The notes under the pieces are model-generated. The model was not told where the DNA came from. It was given only the letters and a program-made list of their open reading frames with translations, and searched no databases. The position numbers were made by a program, and so were the translations under genes. DNA of 64,000 nucleotides from assembly GCA_015039315.1 (NCBI GenBank), contig WIDE01000016.1, forward strand, positions 124,001-188,000. The letters are read 5' to 3'. Each line of letters opens with the position of its first letter. The stretch's first letter is position 1. The stretch is from Clavulina sp. PMI_390 (taxonomy: Eukaryota > Basidiomycota > Agaricomycetes > Cantharellales > Hydnaceae). Of this stretch, positions 35,181 to 47,507 are shown piece after piece.

Positions 35181-36743
35181 TCACCGCTCCGAATTCACAA
35201 GGCGGTTCTGCACATCTTCCAAACGCGTCTGCAATCCTTGCAGATTCCCCGCGACCGTCTGCGCATTCGCGTCCAAACTCGCCTCGAGTCCGTCCAATGC
35301 GCGACTCAGCTCGTCAAGGCTTGCGCGCGACTTGCGCTGCTGCTCTTCGAGCGTCGCGAGCTCCGATGCGAATCCTGATGCTGATGCGTGTAAGGAAGAG
35401 AGGGTTCGTAGGCGTGTGAGGAGGTGTGGGATGGTGGGCAGGGCTGGAGCGAGGCGTTGCAGGATGAGAGCGATCTCGGAGGACGAGAGGTGTGGGCCGG
35501 CGGTGGTAGGTGCTACTGCTGCTCCTGAAGAGGAAGATGCCCCTCCACCTGTGGCGCCACCGCTCCCTGATGTGGGCCCGCTTGCTTGTTGTTGTCGACG
35601 TGTTTGCGAGGCAGAGTATCGCTCGAGATCGGTTTGGAGGAGCTTGAGACGACGCGAGACGGCGTCGATTTGTCGTGGTTGGGTGAGGAGAGTGAGAATG
35701 TTAGAGAGCCTGTTGATATGTGGAAGGAGTGGTTGGGGAAGTGGGGAGGACTAATATTGAAGTAATAGTCAGCATGATTTCTATATGGTCAGTCATGAAC
35801 AGGTTACTCACCTCGTCAAGTGTGGCGTTGGATGCACCAATAATGAGCTCGATTTCGCCTAATCGACGATCAAGAGACGCCATCGTTTCTGCATCTTGAT
35901 CCGCTGGGGTACCTTCTGTTGCTGCCTCGCTCGCCTTTGACGAGCCGGCACCATTCGTCGTGGCACCATTACCATTCGTATGTTCTCCTGACGCTGGTTT
36001 CGATGCAGTGCCCACAGCTCGTGACAGTAGCTTGTGACTATTGCGAGCCATTTCTGGAGCCGTGCTGAGCACCATTATTCGCTCCTTGAGGTCAGAGACG
36101 CCTTGCAGAAGCGACTCTGGGTCATCATCGGGAGTCTGAGCAGATTCCTTGGCGACTTCTTGATCGAGCTCCTGGAGCTCTTCCATTAAGCGTTGCAAAC
36201 GAGCTTTAGGGGGTAGTTTCCTGAACGAGGTGAAATCTGGAGAAGGTGATCGCGACCTGCTGCCGTCTGAGGGAGGGTAGGAATAGAAATTTCTGAATTG
36301 ATCTGCAGTCGTGGTAGTAGTTAGCTATGTGTAATATCCAGAAAGTGGCATGAGACTCACTTCTCCTCTTTTCGGCCTTACGCCACCTTGCACCCACATC
36401 CCTGGTGTCGGGTAGACTGCTGTTGTCGATCTCCTCGTCCTCATCCTCGTCGTTGTCTCCTGATATCCTAACTCGCCGCGTAGGACGAGCATGGAGCAGT
36501 TCATCATCTGATGGGACGTCTTTCTACACGTAAAGATAAATGCGCATAAGTGGACAGGCGCGTCGCGAGGAAAGATACGAGTGGCGCACATCATAATTGG
36601 AGGTCAGGACATCTGGCGTTTCATAAATTTCTTGTGCGGGATCCTAGAAGCGCGACCAGTGTGAGTTACTAAGGCGTCCAGATCTCTATATCTCCACTCA
36701 CAATGTCTGGCAATGATTTATATTTGTCTCTTGGGTTGATCAT
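35181..36743 (-). CDS. Dynactin subunit 2 (dynamitin)
   Basis: Coiled-coil shoulder subunit of dynactin, the dynein activator for nuclear and vesicle movement. The start is MINPRDKYKSLPDIDPA (36743), then QEIYETPDVLTS, the dynamitin-type pattern, followed by a basic/acidic segment VRISGDNDEDEDEEIDN. Helical regions include RLQRLMEELQELDQEVAKES, MASLDRRLGEIELIIGASN, PHINRLSNILTLLTQPRQID and a long C-terminal coiled coil ending DVQNRLVNSER, with TGA at 35181-35183. Family landmarks are the short N-terminal peptide, the LDRRLGEIE block and the length near 400 residues. An alanine/glycine/serine linker lies in the middle. Five or six exons. Confidence 0.82.
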
Positions 36744-36923
36744 CGTGTAGAGTGTTGCACAGTTGGGTGAATGTGGATTTGGCACGAGGTTGGCAGCAGC
36801 CGACGGAGCCGAAACCGGGGAAGCCTCGTTCACCTCTCGCGGGTTGTACGAGCTTGTGTTCCTTCACTGCTCGTATTCTTTCTCTGTATTGCTGTCTGAT
36901 ACACTAGGGCTGCATGCCAGTAT

Positions 36924-39004
36924 ATGGCCGCTTTTGACCTGCCCATCAACGACACAGGACTAGCCCACATATTCCACCAGCGCGACTCGCCAAAGATGCT
37001 CGCAGCAATGGAACGCGCCGATGCTGCCTCCATGAGCTCGGCTGCCCCGACGATACCCGAGGTCGACCCGGAGCACCTCTCAGACTTTGTCGCGACTGTT
37101 CCGCCAGTCGTCACCCGGCTACTCGTCGAGACGGCTCCTTTTGTGTCTCGTCTCCGCTGGGCACTGCAAGTCTGCAGCTGGAAGAGCACAAGCTACTCTG
37201 AGAGCTGGCTCGCACTTGCGGCCTTTTGGATCTCGTGCTTGTGGTTCCACTTTACTCTCCGGTAAGTACTTTGTGTGTGCTCTTTCGTCTTTGTGTCAAC
37301 GTCATAACGGAATGGCTGACACAATGTGGTTTTGTCATTCAGTTATTTCTTGCCGCTGCTGTTGTGTCTGCCATACATTGCTGCGTCGGTGTCTTCGTAC
37401 ATCACCTCGTCTCGGAAGCCCTCTTCTGCCACAGTGGAGTCCGAACCAAGCACCACAGAGTCGTCGCTCCAGACCGCTCTCGCCGACCTCTCAGTCATCC
37501 ACCAGCTCCTTCCCCAAATCCCCCGCCTCGCATCCTTCACCCTCCCTCCTCTGGCGATTGCAAGACTTGCAATCGCCCTCTACATCCCCTACGCCCTCAC
37601 AGTCTTCTGGCTCCCAACGAGCGTCATCCTTGCTCTCGCTGGCTCCTTTTTGTTGACTTGGCGAGCACCTTGGGCAAGAACGATTCGCCACATCGTCTTG
37701 TCCAACGGGTGGATGCGTTTCCTGCTACGACGAACATGGCATATCGTCACCGGTACGACTCCTCCAGCCTCGTCATCATCATCATTATCCAAAAGCTCGT
37801 TGGTCAGTGACAAGTCTGCAGACCCCAAATCTTCCACTTCATCACTACTCGAAACTGTACCTCCCCCATCTACACTTCGATTCCGATTCAGTGTCCACGA
37901 GAATCAAAGGTGGTGGATGGGTCTTGACTGGACGGCAGCCTTGCTCCCACAAGAGCGAGCATCATGGACGTCCATCCCACCCGCGCTCAAACCCGTGCCG
38001 CCACCTATGGCAATCAGCCTTCCTCCCGTCAGCACGATCTATCTCCCTCTTCCCGGGAGTAAGGATTCATGCATGAAGCGTACCGCGACGTGGTCATGGG
38101 GCGAGACGGCCTGGGGCGTCATCGTTCGTCTCAGCAACAGCACCCCAGCCGAGCGCGTCGTCATGGCGCTCCCCAAAGTCGACTCGACTGCAGCAGTCGA
38201 CGAGCACGGCGTACCCGTGAGCTCACCGACGTCTTCGACGGGCCACGCCGAGGGATTCTTGCAGAGAGGTTTGCAGAGGATAGGCACTGTTGATCTGGCA
38301 GGGATGGGCGTGGGTTCACCGAAGAGCTCGAGTCTTGTGCGTAGTCCGTCGTCGGGTAATGGGCCTAGTGCGCGAGGGACGAGTCCTGAGGCGTTAAGGA
38401 GGAGAGCGCAGGCTGCGAGCGAGGATGGTGGGCACCCGCCTTCTATTGATGAAGGCGATGAGTCGGATGAGGTCCCGATTGCCAAGGAAGAGGAGGAAGT
38501 TAGTCTCACGGACGCCGAAGGGTGGGTCTATGGAGATAACAAGTGGGAAGCGACCGCCCCCAAAAATGGGATTGGCAAGGTGCGCATTTTTCCTTCTCCT
38601 TATTTGGACCAAAAATACGACGGGATGCTTACACTATCACATTATTTCTGTAGTTCACTCGCTCAAGACGTTGGACGCGGATAGCAGTCTTGACAGAAAC
38701 AGTCGAGATCGTTCCTATCAGCGAGAACCCCAATCGCTTAGCCCTCCCTACACCACCACCACCGTCGTCCTCAACAAAGACCTCGTCGTTCATCTCACCA
38801 CCTGCAAAGTCCACCTTGACAGCATCCCCCACGCAACAACTGAAATCTCTGCCTGTCCCTCCATCATTAGCGATGACGGACGACATTCCTGTCGTCCCTG
38901 CTGTGCTTCCTACGAATGGTGGCCCTGCTTCACCACCTGCTTCTATTGGCAAGGATAAAGGTTCAGGGCTGAGACAGAGGCTACAACGAGCTGTCGAAGG
39001 GTGA
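36924..39004 (+). CDS. DysF-domain peroxisomal membrane protein (Pex24/Pex30-Pex32 family)
   Basis: Membrane protein with N-terminal helices and a split dysferlin (DysF) domain, as in the Pex28-32 group that controls peroxisome number and ER-peroxisome contacts. After MAAFDLPINDTGLAHIF come hydrophobic segments WLALAAFWISCLWFHFTL, YFLPLLLCLPYIAASVSSYI and LTVFWLPTSVILALAGSFLL. The DysF-N part is RFRFSVHENQRWWMGLDWTA and the DysF-C part is WVYGDNKWEATAPKNG joined to KFTRSRRWTRIAVLTE. Tryptophan and arginine spacing in both is diagnostic. A long serine/proline insert with acidic EEEEVSL separates them. Three exons; stop 39002-39004. The tail is proline-rich and disordered. Confidence 0.82.
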
Positions 39005-39223
39005 TTTTGCTTTGATGGTAATTGGGTAGTGGCATTATTCTGAGCAAGATGTTCTGTATGATCGTTGTTTGATGATACCCCTCCATTGAGGATAGCTGTA
39101 CTTATGAGTTCCTGGCACCAATAAATACAGACCGCTTCCACTGATCGACCCCCAACTAGCGTCCCAATGGCTGCGAAACTCATGTAACATTGCTATTATT
39201 ATACCTTGGTATGGGTACTGATA

Positions 39224-40449
39224 CTACATGATGGCAGGCAGGAAACCGGCTCCAAACTCAGGGAGAGTTGCGGTAAACCAAACTGCCACCCAAAGATACC
39301 CAAGTAATTTCGCTGCGCCAGGACGGCTAGCCTGTATCCCCAGCCATCGCTTGTCCATCTCTATGGCAATGTCCTCAATAGTGATCCCCACTGCTTGAGC
39401 GACAAAGAACCAGAGGGAGAACCAGCGCGCGCCGTGATACATGCCGAAATCTCCAGCGGCGTGCATGAGCCCTGAGATCGTAAAGGTGATGAACAGCTTG
39501 GAGTATGATGAGAGGTTTGTTCCCTTCTTGACTCCTAGTGCATCGTTCATGATTGCGTCCGACATCATCATGAATGGCTATGATATCCACAGAGTCAGTC
39601 GCCAGTTGTTGACGAGTCAAAGATGAGAAACGAACCATTCGATACATCTGATGCCAGTAACGTCTGCACGCACATTATATATGATCAGCTGTCGGTAAAA
39701 TAGTATACTTGGGTAAGGACTCACCCCCATGATCTTCGGACAGTGGTCCCATCTCTCCAGGTGCCAAACAGGGACGGCCATGCTTCTGGGCTCGAATACC
39801 CACTCGCCACGCCAATGATGCACACAAGTGTGTACAGTCCATCAATAATAGAGAACGATGTCATAATGATGACTGAAGTGAAGAAGAAGCGGCGAAAACA
39901 AATCTCGAGGGCAGTTTTCGCGGGAGGCTGATTCGCCATGAGCGTGATGTGAAGTTTGTACCAGACCGTCGGCACCCAAATCGCTGCTAGCCGCAATGCA
40001 TGAAGTGCAAGACGGAAGAGTTGCTGGAAGACGAATGGCCAGCGTTCGGTAGGCCAGTTCATCGCTGGGACATATTGGATTTGGTTGTTGAGCCCTATGC
40101 CTCGGAGGTTCCAGGACAGGTTGGCACCACGCTCGAAACGCTGCAGTAGCGTCTTCTTCGAGGGATCGATGTCTCCCTCGCTCTTCCATCGGACGGAAAT
40201 GAGTGGGTTGGCGGTAAGAACCAATAGTCGTATTACTACGAAGTGCGAGGAGACAAGGCCCGAGCATTGGCCGAATTTATCGAGCGTGATAGCTGGAGTC
40301 TGCCAGCAGTCGATGTAGTAGGTGTATGCGTCAAGCGCAAATACCAGAAGAGCGAGCAGTAGTCGTGCGCTTCTAGACACCTTCAGCCCTATAGCGGCAG
40401 CAAGGACAGGATGGCGGGCAAATTTCAGGATCTCGTCCATCTGCGTCAT
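39224..40449 (-). CDS. Wax synthase-like membrane O-acyltransferase (MBOAT type)
   Basis: Polytopic membrane protein of the wax synthase/MBOAT_2 type found in fungal lipid and secondary metabolism. The start is MTQMDEILKFARHPVLAAAI (40449). Hydrophobic helices follow, including LLLALLVFALDAYTYYIDCW. Family blocks are GIGLNNQIQYVPAMNW, PEAWPSLFGTWRDGTTVRRSWG joined across an intron to RYWHQMYRM, and SGLMHAAGDFG with the conserved active-site histidine. It ends PEFGAGFLPAIM with the stop at 39224-39226. Three exons, the middle one short (about 39636-39660). It would transfer an acyl or acetyl group to an alcohol in the ER; substrate unknown. Confidence 0.75.
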
Positions 40450-40802
40450 GATTTCACTTGCGAAACGTGGTCGTGAAAACTCTCGGACAGAGGTTGGCCC
40501 AGTTGGCGCGCTCTATGCTGAAAGTATTGGAGGGTGGGTCTCCACAGTCTTCTTTGTTGTGATAGCCACCTGAACTTTCTTGTTGAAACGGCGCGGGCAC
40601 GGACGACCGGCCTATGGTGTCCAGTAACGCAACTCATCAAAATGTGACATAACGCGCCAAGCCCCCAGTCCGAGCTCGCTTTGGTCAGAAGGAAATATAG
40701 AAGTAGGATCCACCAGTACAGATACAGATACATGAGGAGCGTGTAAGATTATAGGTAGACTGTAGAAAGACAAAAAAGTATAAAGCTTCCCATAAATGAA
40801 AT
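40450..40802. other. Intergenic, wax synthase-like gene promoter and GEN1 3' end
   Basis: 353 bases. Short open frames here show no family signature; nothing else is seen. Confidence 0.35.
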
Positions 40803-43800
40803 TCAAGGTGTCGTTAGATCAATGACATCGAGAACAGCTGTTGTTTGGGGCTTGCCCTTCGCGGTGACCCCGGATTTGACGGAGCGGAAGGGAAGAGGAG
40901 CTCCTGCAGAGGGTTTTGTTCTTGATTTGGTATTAGGTTTGCTTGTAGCCGGGGCCTTCTTGGTTTTCACCGCCGCAAGCAATCGACTTGGTGAAGGGAG
41001 GTCGTCATCTTCGTCAGTGCTGGAAAGAACCTGGATCTCTACCGCTTTCTTCTTGCCGGCCTGACGAGTAGAAACAGAGATGGGAGGATGATCAAGGGGC
41101 GCAGGGGATTGCTCTCGGAAAAATGATAAAGGAGTCAGGTGGGAATCAGATTCTTCCGAGTCTGAAATCGGCTTTCTTCGCGAGGCAGTCTTGGGGATAA
41201 TGGGGCCCGCCATAACATCATGATCACTTTTCGGGCTGGAATGCTCTTTTGACTTCCTTGGTGATTTGAGGAGAGGACGGTCCTCGCCTGGAACGTCCAC
41301 TGACACTATTGCGACGTCAGAATCCTCTTCAGAGTCGGAAAGGACAGGACGTCGTTTGGCTGAGGATTTCTGAGCAGGTTGCGGAGGAATTATCGAGGCA
41401 GGCGGACGTGATGGGGCGGCAACAGGGAAGAGGTCGTCCCACTCAGGATCATCGACCAAGCTTATCGCGGCCTTCGGAGGCGCGGGCTTAGGTTTTTTCT
41501 TGGGTATTGTAGACGCTGCCTTTTCCGAAACCACAGGAGGGGGGACGGGAGTGGTAGCGGCAGGCATCCGTGACGTAGAAGCACTAGGATAAGAGGGGGA
41601 TGCAAAAAGGTCATCTAAATCGTCAAGAATAGATCTCGTTTGTGACGAAGCTGGCACGGCATTTCTCCTCTCTGGATTCGTGCTGGTCGACGCTTTGGGG
41701 GCGGCGCGGCTTGAAGAGGGTGCTATATTCGAATCGGAGTCCGTAGAGGCATCAGAGACTGCATGCAAATCAAACATCTCCTCTTCCACATCTGAGATAA
41801 TTGCTCTGCGGGAAGCTTGAGTGCCTTTACGCTGGACAGCTGCAGGACCACTTTTTGATTTAGGAACTGTAGGTCGAGCTTTGGGAGCATCGCCTGACGC
41901 AGGGATCGAATCCATGCTCGCACTTTTTCCTTTCCGCCCCTGACCTTTTCCGGCTTTTTTCGCTGCCTTCTTGGTTTGGGCATCATCAAAGGAACGAACG
42001 AGGTCTTGCTCGACGGGGGCAAGCATGGATGCAGGCACCCATATTCGATGCAGGCTGAAAGGATCGACGGCAGTGGTTTTGCGCTTCGCTTTCTTCGCGC
42101 CGGGCTCGTCGTCATCTGATACCTCCCCATCGTCTTCACCTCCGTCAACGGGCTCATCTCGCACACCGTCAATCCCGCTCTGCGTCAGTTTGATGAGTTG
42201 GTATGGATCAACCTCGACGCGGTATTCGAGCATGTAATCCGTCTGAGGGTGGCTAGTCGTGGATGCCGCGATGCTGGATATTAGGGTATGGTCGGCGTCA
42301 TCGTCAGAATCTCCGCCGATACCGGCTTCAGAGTGCTTGGTCGGAGTATTGAGAAGGTTATCAGCAAAATGCCTCTTGATCATTCTCGAAGGAGTGCCGA
42401 TTACGGAGCTGTCTAGGGGTAAGGCTTGGCCTCGTTTCTTCTTCGGCGTTTGGGGGATAGATGTGGAAGAGGTTGAAGGTTTAGAGAGAGGTTGCTCAGT
42501 AGAGCGCACATGCCCACTGCTCCACGATGCACCCTCGCCACGATCGCGATCTAGGATAGCTCGTCGAAGGATCCTTATGACGCTTCCATGCCAGAGAAGG
42601 TTACGGAACCGCTTGGGGATTATTTTCATGGTGCCCCACTCGAACTTTTCCTCACAGAACTTTGCTAGGGCAGCGAGGCTGTGCTCGTTCTTCCAAAGCA
42701 CAACAGGAGGGCTAGGATCTCTCCCGGCGGCGACAGCCTCAGAACGCGAGGTCACAGGCTGAACATATGCTCGAAGGACCTTGATATTTGGGAAGGTTTC
42801 TGGGATGGCATTTGCTAGTCTGGCTTGCTTGGCGCGCATGAAGCCATGAGAGTTTGTCTTTAGCTCTTCGCGCAAGGCCGCGCGCCATTGGACAAGATAG
42901 TCCTGGAACTCATCGGGCTGTAGCACGTTGAACGCATTCACAAGCTCCTCTCCAAAGCCGCATCGGGCAAGTGCATGGGCAGTTGCGATACCGCAACCGT
43001 TTAGCTTGGAGCCGGGTAAATCTTTCTATAAGCAGCGTTAGTGGATTGGATGATGATATTCAGTTTCTCGCCACGAACCTCCTCATAATCCCCTCCACTC
43101 AAGAGACCAATGAGAATAAATCCAGCACGATTTAGCTCCACTTTAGGGTCCGATAATAGCGTTGAGGCTTTGAATATTCGAACGTGATTGCCGTCGTCTT
43201 TTCCTTCTTGATTGAGAGCAGGGTTGCTGAGGTTGCCGGTCAATCCACGGCCAGGGCTGAGCGTGCACTGTTTAGCACGACTTCGCGGAGGATTTGCGAG
43301 AGTAACTCACTTGCGAATAACTGTCCTAGCGCCAAAGAGGAAGTTATCGACATCATCTGATAATATGCCATCAATAACACCAGCCTCGTTGAGGTAGGCA
43401 AGCTCAGCCTCGGCCTCGCCTGGTGCCTACGCGCAGTTGTCCAAAACAAATGTCTTAGCATTCTTGTGTGTTAATTAACGGAAGAACCTACCTGAATCCA
43501 TTCGAATCCGAATGCGGCGATCATCGTCTTCACGCCATGGATCATCCAATGTGGCTTCTTGGAGATCTGGATGCCTCGCTTCCATGTTGGCCGTTTCGGC
43601 CCATCGAAGACGAAGAGTGGTAAGAATGGTTCGGAGAGAAGTTTCGCAAGGCGGAAGAATATGAGGCGAAGTTCGGGGTTTTCACCCTCACGGCCGGACT
43701 TGGCATGGAAAAACCAGATGCTGTCGCGAAAATGTTGGCCGATGGACAGTTGTATAAACACGATGATCGACGAGGAAGGGAGCAGTACGACACATACCTT

Positions 43801-43990
43801 GCATCAATTCCGATGCGATACCCACGGAGGCCTGACTGGTTTTCAACAAAGCCATCCACAACTGCGAGGTGAGTGAGCGAGCGCGTCTCAGATGTGTGTT
43901 GGATGAGCTGGATCGTCACAAGCGGTCAGTCTCTTAGGTTACTCGGAAGAATATCATATCTCTTACATCCCACAGTCCAGGTACACCCAT
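40803..43990 (-). CDS. Holliday junction resolvase GEN1/YEN1 (XPG/Rad2 nuclease)
   Basis: Structure-specific 5'-flap/XPG nuclease that cuts Holliday junctions. Exon 1 is 43967-43990 (MGVPGLWD). Joined exons give LIQHTSETRSLTHLAVVDGF, GYRIGIDASIWFFHAK, LFVFDGPKRPTWKRG, then the catalytic I-region APGEAEAELAYLNEAG and GILSDDVDNFLFGARTVIRK, and the helix-hairpin-helix SGGDYEEGLPGSKLNGCGI. The metal-binding acidic residues (IDA, FDG, EAEAE, SDDVD) are all present. A GEN1-type chromodomain-like region follows (VLWKNEHSLAALAKFCEEKF). About 400 residues of disordered, S/P/D-rich tail with basic clusters and phosphorylatable SDSEEDS motifs end in VIDLTTP, a textbook SUMO-interacting motif. Stop 40803-40805. 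Cell-cycle phosphorylation is likely by analogy with Yen1. Confidence 0.9.
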
Positions 43991-44258
43991 CTCGGATCAA
44001 GAACACCCCTCGCACAGTACCGGGTGCGGGTATGCCGCCTGGGACCGTTGAGTCACGTTCGCGTGACAGTAACAGGACGTAACGGTTCCCTTTTGTCCCC
44101 TCGATGAGAGACACTTGGTTTCTCAGAACACGATGGGGCATGAGTTACAGGCCCCCAACGACCCAAATATGTGATCAAAGGCTATGACGAAGCCATAGAA
44201 TATCTATCGATGGCTGAGAGTTGATAGAACAAGCGAGCAGAATGTAAATTAGGATGAG

Positions 44259-45259
44259 TTAGAACTGGTACAACATGATTTCACAGTGGTGCTGATTCGA
44301 ATTGATAAGAACAAGTCGTCCAGATGGCTCATTCCAATCGAAATCCATCCATTGTGCCCCTGGGTTGCATCCCAACGGCGCGACAACCTCCTGGCCATGC
44401 GGGTTCGAGTTGCGCACCATGAGCGGCTTTTTCAGTATCAGTGGAACTCCGTGTGCGTTTTTCGAGAGGCTGGCAAAGATCAATGGAGCGGGGAGGTCGT
44501 TTACAGGCGTCAAGGCGCTGAGAACATATGTGCCGCTGCTCTGGACATGGCCGACTGATGGCTCCACCATCCGAGGACTTTTCGGCTTGGTACGGAGAAG
44601 CGAGGCCATCACTCTCCGTGCTCCATTTGTTGGACGCGGATTACTGACGGCCACGGGGGAAGAAAGAGAAGCAGAAACTCGAGGATTGCCCTCCATCCAA
44701 GTAGCGTCGCGGACAAGCGCCCCATTATCCGTTGTGGCAGTTATAGACGGCCCAATTTTGAGGGTGAAATAGATGATGCCGGCTGGGTAGGGGTCACTCT
44801 CGCCTTTGAAATAGACGGAAGGTATCACTACCGTGGTATGGGGATCATGTGTATCCACAACGCCTTTCTGAAGCGGAAACAGCGTCGTCTCGACCGCCGG
44901 AACGCTTCGCTCTACAGGGATTTCCCATTGCGGGAGAGCATAGACCGAGATGTCGTTTGACGAGTGGAATAGTACAATCCACTTGCTCTCCACAACTTCA
45001 AGGTGGTATGCCCCTTTCTGATATGTTGAGTGCGTGATCAGTTCCCCGAGTGAGGCTATGGTGGCAAATTTTGACTTACCAGTGAAGAGAGAATATAGAT
45101 ATGTGTAGCGGCGGCAGGCGCCCAGTCCCCGACGTTACGTGTGAAGTTACGATTTTGTGAGCACAGTTGTGACAGACAAGTTGAGATATTCCACGATTGA
45201 GGAACCTGAGTTTTCACAAGTGCATAGGGTTGTCTTGTTCCGATAGTGTTCCAGAGCAT
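44259..45259 (-). CDS. Uncharacterised protein, resembling the C-terminal part of fungal F-box proteins
   Basis: Two exons: ATG 45259 (MLWNTIGTRQPYALVKTQVP) to a donor gtaagt after YILSSL, then KGAYHLEVVESKWIVLFHSS, NDISVYALPQWEIPVE and a long beta-rich region ending NSNQHHCEIMLYQF (stop 44259-44261). The pattern of a short strand, W-I-V-L, then a DISVYAL strand resembles the C-terminal propeller-like half of agaricomycete F-box proteins, including the gene at 61429-62695 (VGQFLIVGDIIEGASWWTYR). No F-box is found upstream, so it could be a 5'-truncated family member or a gene with an unrecognised first exon. Resemblance is by eye only. Confidence 0.5.
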
Positions 45260-46684
45260 AAGTCAAGCATAGAATATTGCATCTGGTTCAAGCTACAGAC
45301 GCGGCGGTAACAGCACTCACTCTCGAGATTGAGCCTGGGGTGCTCTCGCCCGCCCGCATCGCAGCTTGTAAATCTAGGAGTGGGATATCACACTCCAATG
45401 TTGCTCTGTCTCATCAAAGACCTTGGCGTGTGGTATTGATGATAATCTTTTGACCAGTAATCACGCTACTACGCCGCCACCACCAATCATACAAGATGTA
45501 CCGTTAGCCAACGTTTATTGCCTTCTCTTCCGTTTCACCATCTCTCGGAGTAAGGTGACCTTCCCACCATAGGGATGTCAATGAAAACACGACTTCTGGA
45601 GTGCTCAAACATCTCTCAATCGTGGGGGTTATAGTCTTTGTTCAAGCCAGAATCCTGAAACAAGAGTCATAGTTTTCTCATCTCAGACAGCTCAGTAAAT
45701 AAGCGATGGCTCAGTGGATGTGTTACAACATTGATTCAGCTAATCAAGCTAAGGGTACAGGAGCTATATATCTTGGAAGCCGCCCCTACCATTTTCCATT
45801 GTCTACGTTCTCAATCTCAGCAATGCCGCAACTACCAGCCTGTTGTTTGGTGTTGTTGTGCCACGCCACGCTCTTGGGGGCGTCTTGATCTTTTGCCGCT
45901 CGCTTGACTCTCAAGACTGAGCTGTTTTGTTATACAGTGATAAGTCTCGACTATTAAGGCATTCTCATGTTTTCTGTAAGGGGCATTTCCCGGTAGATAT
46001 GAAACAGCCGAGTCAGTCGATTTCAGGTAACAGCCTACAAGTCACAGCTTAGTGGCCAGCCTAGTTGTGAGAGAAATGTGAGGGAAAACGAAATCGCTAT
46101 AGCGTGGCTCGCAAGCTCTATTTGCTCACTGTTATGTCTGGAAGGATGGATCATCCGTGAACCATTGCCACAAGGTACCGTACGCTATCATTCCAAATAG
46201 CCGCTATCTAGACATTCAGAGCTTGAGTTTCTGAAGGTCCGTTAGTTGGTTAGTATGTAAATCGCAAATCTCCTGATACGGCGTGGCTAGATCCGCTGAC
46301 ATAACTGCTAATAGTCGCACAAGGTAGGTAGTAGCGCTTATTTATCCCTCACAATTATTTATTAGTCCCTCTCTGTGCGTTAGCAGTCCATAAAGGTGTT
46401 CAAAAATCATTTTCCCCAGCGCTTTGACCCTGTTAAGCTAGATGTTGAGGAGGGTGCTACCCCTTTTGCTCAACGGCAATCTCAATTGAGGTCAATAAAT
46501 TTTGAAGGCCCGCGAGGCTTCGGAGCCCTGACGATATGGCCGAAGGCTCCCAAACGAAGCGACCGGATTAAATTGTCCCGTGACTAAGGCGGCAGATAGA
46601 AGGGGGCCAAATCCCAGCCAACTGGAGCCTTCCTCCTGCGTCCCTCTTGCCAGCCACCAACCCCCAAGAGTTCGTTGGAGCACC
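45260..46684. other. Long stretch without a recognisable gene
   Basis: About 1.4 kb. Open frames are short and have no family character; the 46396-46587 frame is not supported by a splice pattern. No tRNA-like cloverleaf, tandem repeat or inverted repeat was noticed by eye. Confidence 0.4.
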
Positions 46685-47507
46685 ATGTTATCCCGTGCAG
46701 TTATTATGCTTCTTTTCTGCATTTTAGCGGTTTCTTCATCGTCTATGGGCCTTGTCCTTGCGCCAACCATGTCAACGTGTCCCAAGGTCTTTCTCCACGC
46801 GACACGCTCCTGCAATGACGGCTGGATAGTGGTTTTATCTACTCTAGCTCTATTAATTGCAGGGGTTGTGGCGTTGGACGCGTGGTTACATGAGGGAGCA
46901 ACAAAATGCGCGCAGGACCCTGAACGCGTACTCCCGCCAAACGACCGCGGGCCTCCAACAACAGCGGTGAGGGTTACTATCAGAAGGGAGGGCCCATCAA
47001 CCCTCAAATGTAAGTGTTCCTCCCGCTGCCCTTTTCCCTCCTTGGAAATCCTGCCGTGCTGACTGCCTTGTGGCAATCGTTTTCAGGGAACCGTGCCGAC
47101 CTCCCTGCTCCCCAGCATACGTCGCGCCCTCCTTCATACGACTCTACGTTTTCCGGCGCTCTGGATAACGCAGGATCTCCTCCGCGCTCCCCTCAACCCA
47201 GCCTGGATGAGGCGGGAAGTGACCTCGGCGACGTTGGACTGTCACTTACCACCAGGGGCACCAACTCCGGTATGAACAGGGCTGACGGCCACCAGCATCC
47301 AGCCATTTTTTCTACGAATGCTTGTGTTATTCATGGCAACCGTACCCAGTAAGCCGAGCTCATTTTCCTCACTGCTGTTTGGTTATGCTCATGGCAGTTT
47401 GTCTTCATGCTCCAAGAGGCACTGCTGTTCGTCACGGAGAACAGGAGCCCCGCTTTGCCGACCCCGAATATCAGAGTGGAGATGAAGGTTATGAGCAAAC
47501 GTGGTAG
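46685..47507 (+). CDS. Small two-helix membrane protein with PPxY motif, uncharacterised
   Basis: No family recognised. Exon 1 starts at ATG 46685 with LSRAVIMLLFCILAVSSSS (helix or signal peptide) and has a second helix WIVVLSTLALLIAGVVALDA. A gtaagt donor after STLK joins in phase to WNRADLPAPQHTSRPPSYDS, a proline- and acid-rich cytoplasmic-type segment (SPPRSPQPSLDEAGSDLGDV). A second intron (gtatga to catggcag) joins in phase to VCLHAPRGTAVRHGEQEPRF and the acidic end DPEYQSGDEGYEQTW (stop 47505-47507). Both joins hold the reading frame, supporting a real gene. The PPSY motif is the kind bound by WW domains of Rsp5/Nedd4 ligases, suggesting an arrestin- or adaptor-like membrane protein; that role is inference. 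Confidence 0.55.

Noticed and set aside
35332..35754. 140-codon plus-strand open frame
   Set aside because: It is antisense to the dynamitin coiled-coil exon; its arginine/cysteine-rich composition is a shadow.
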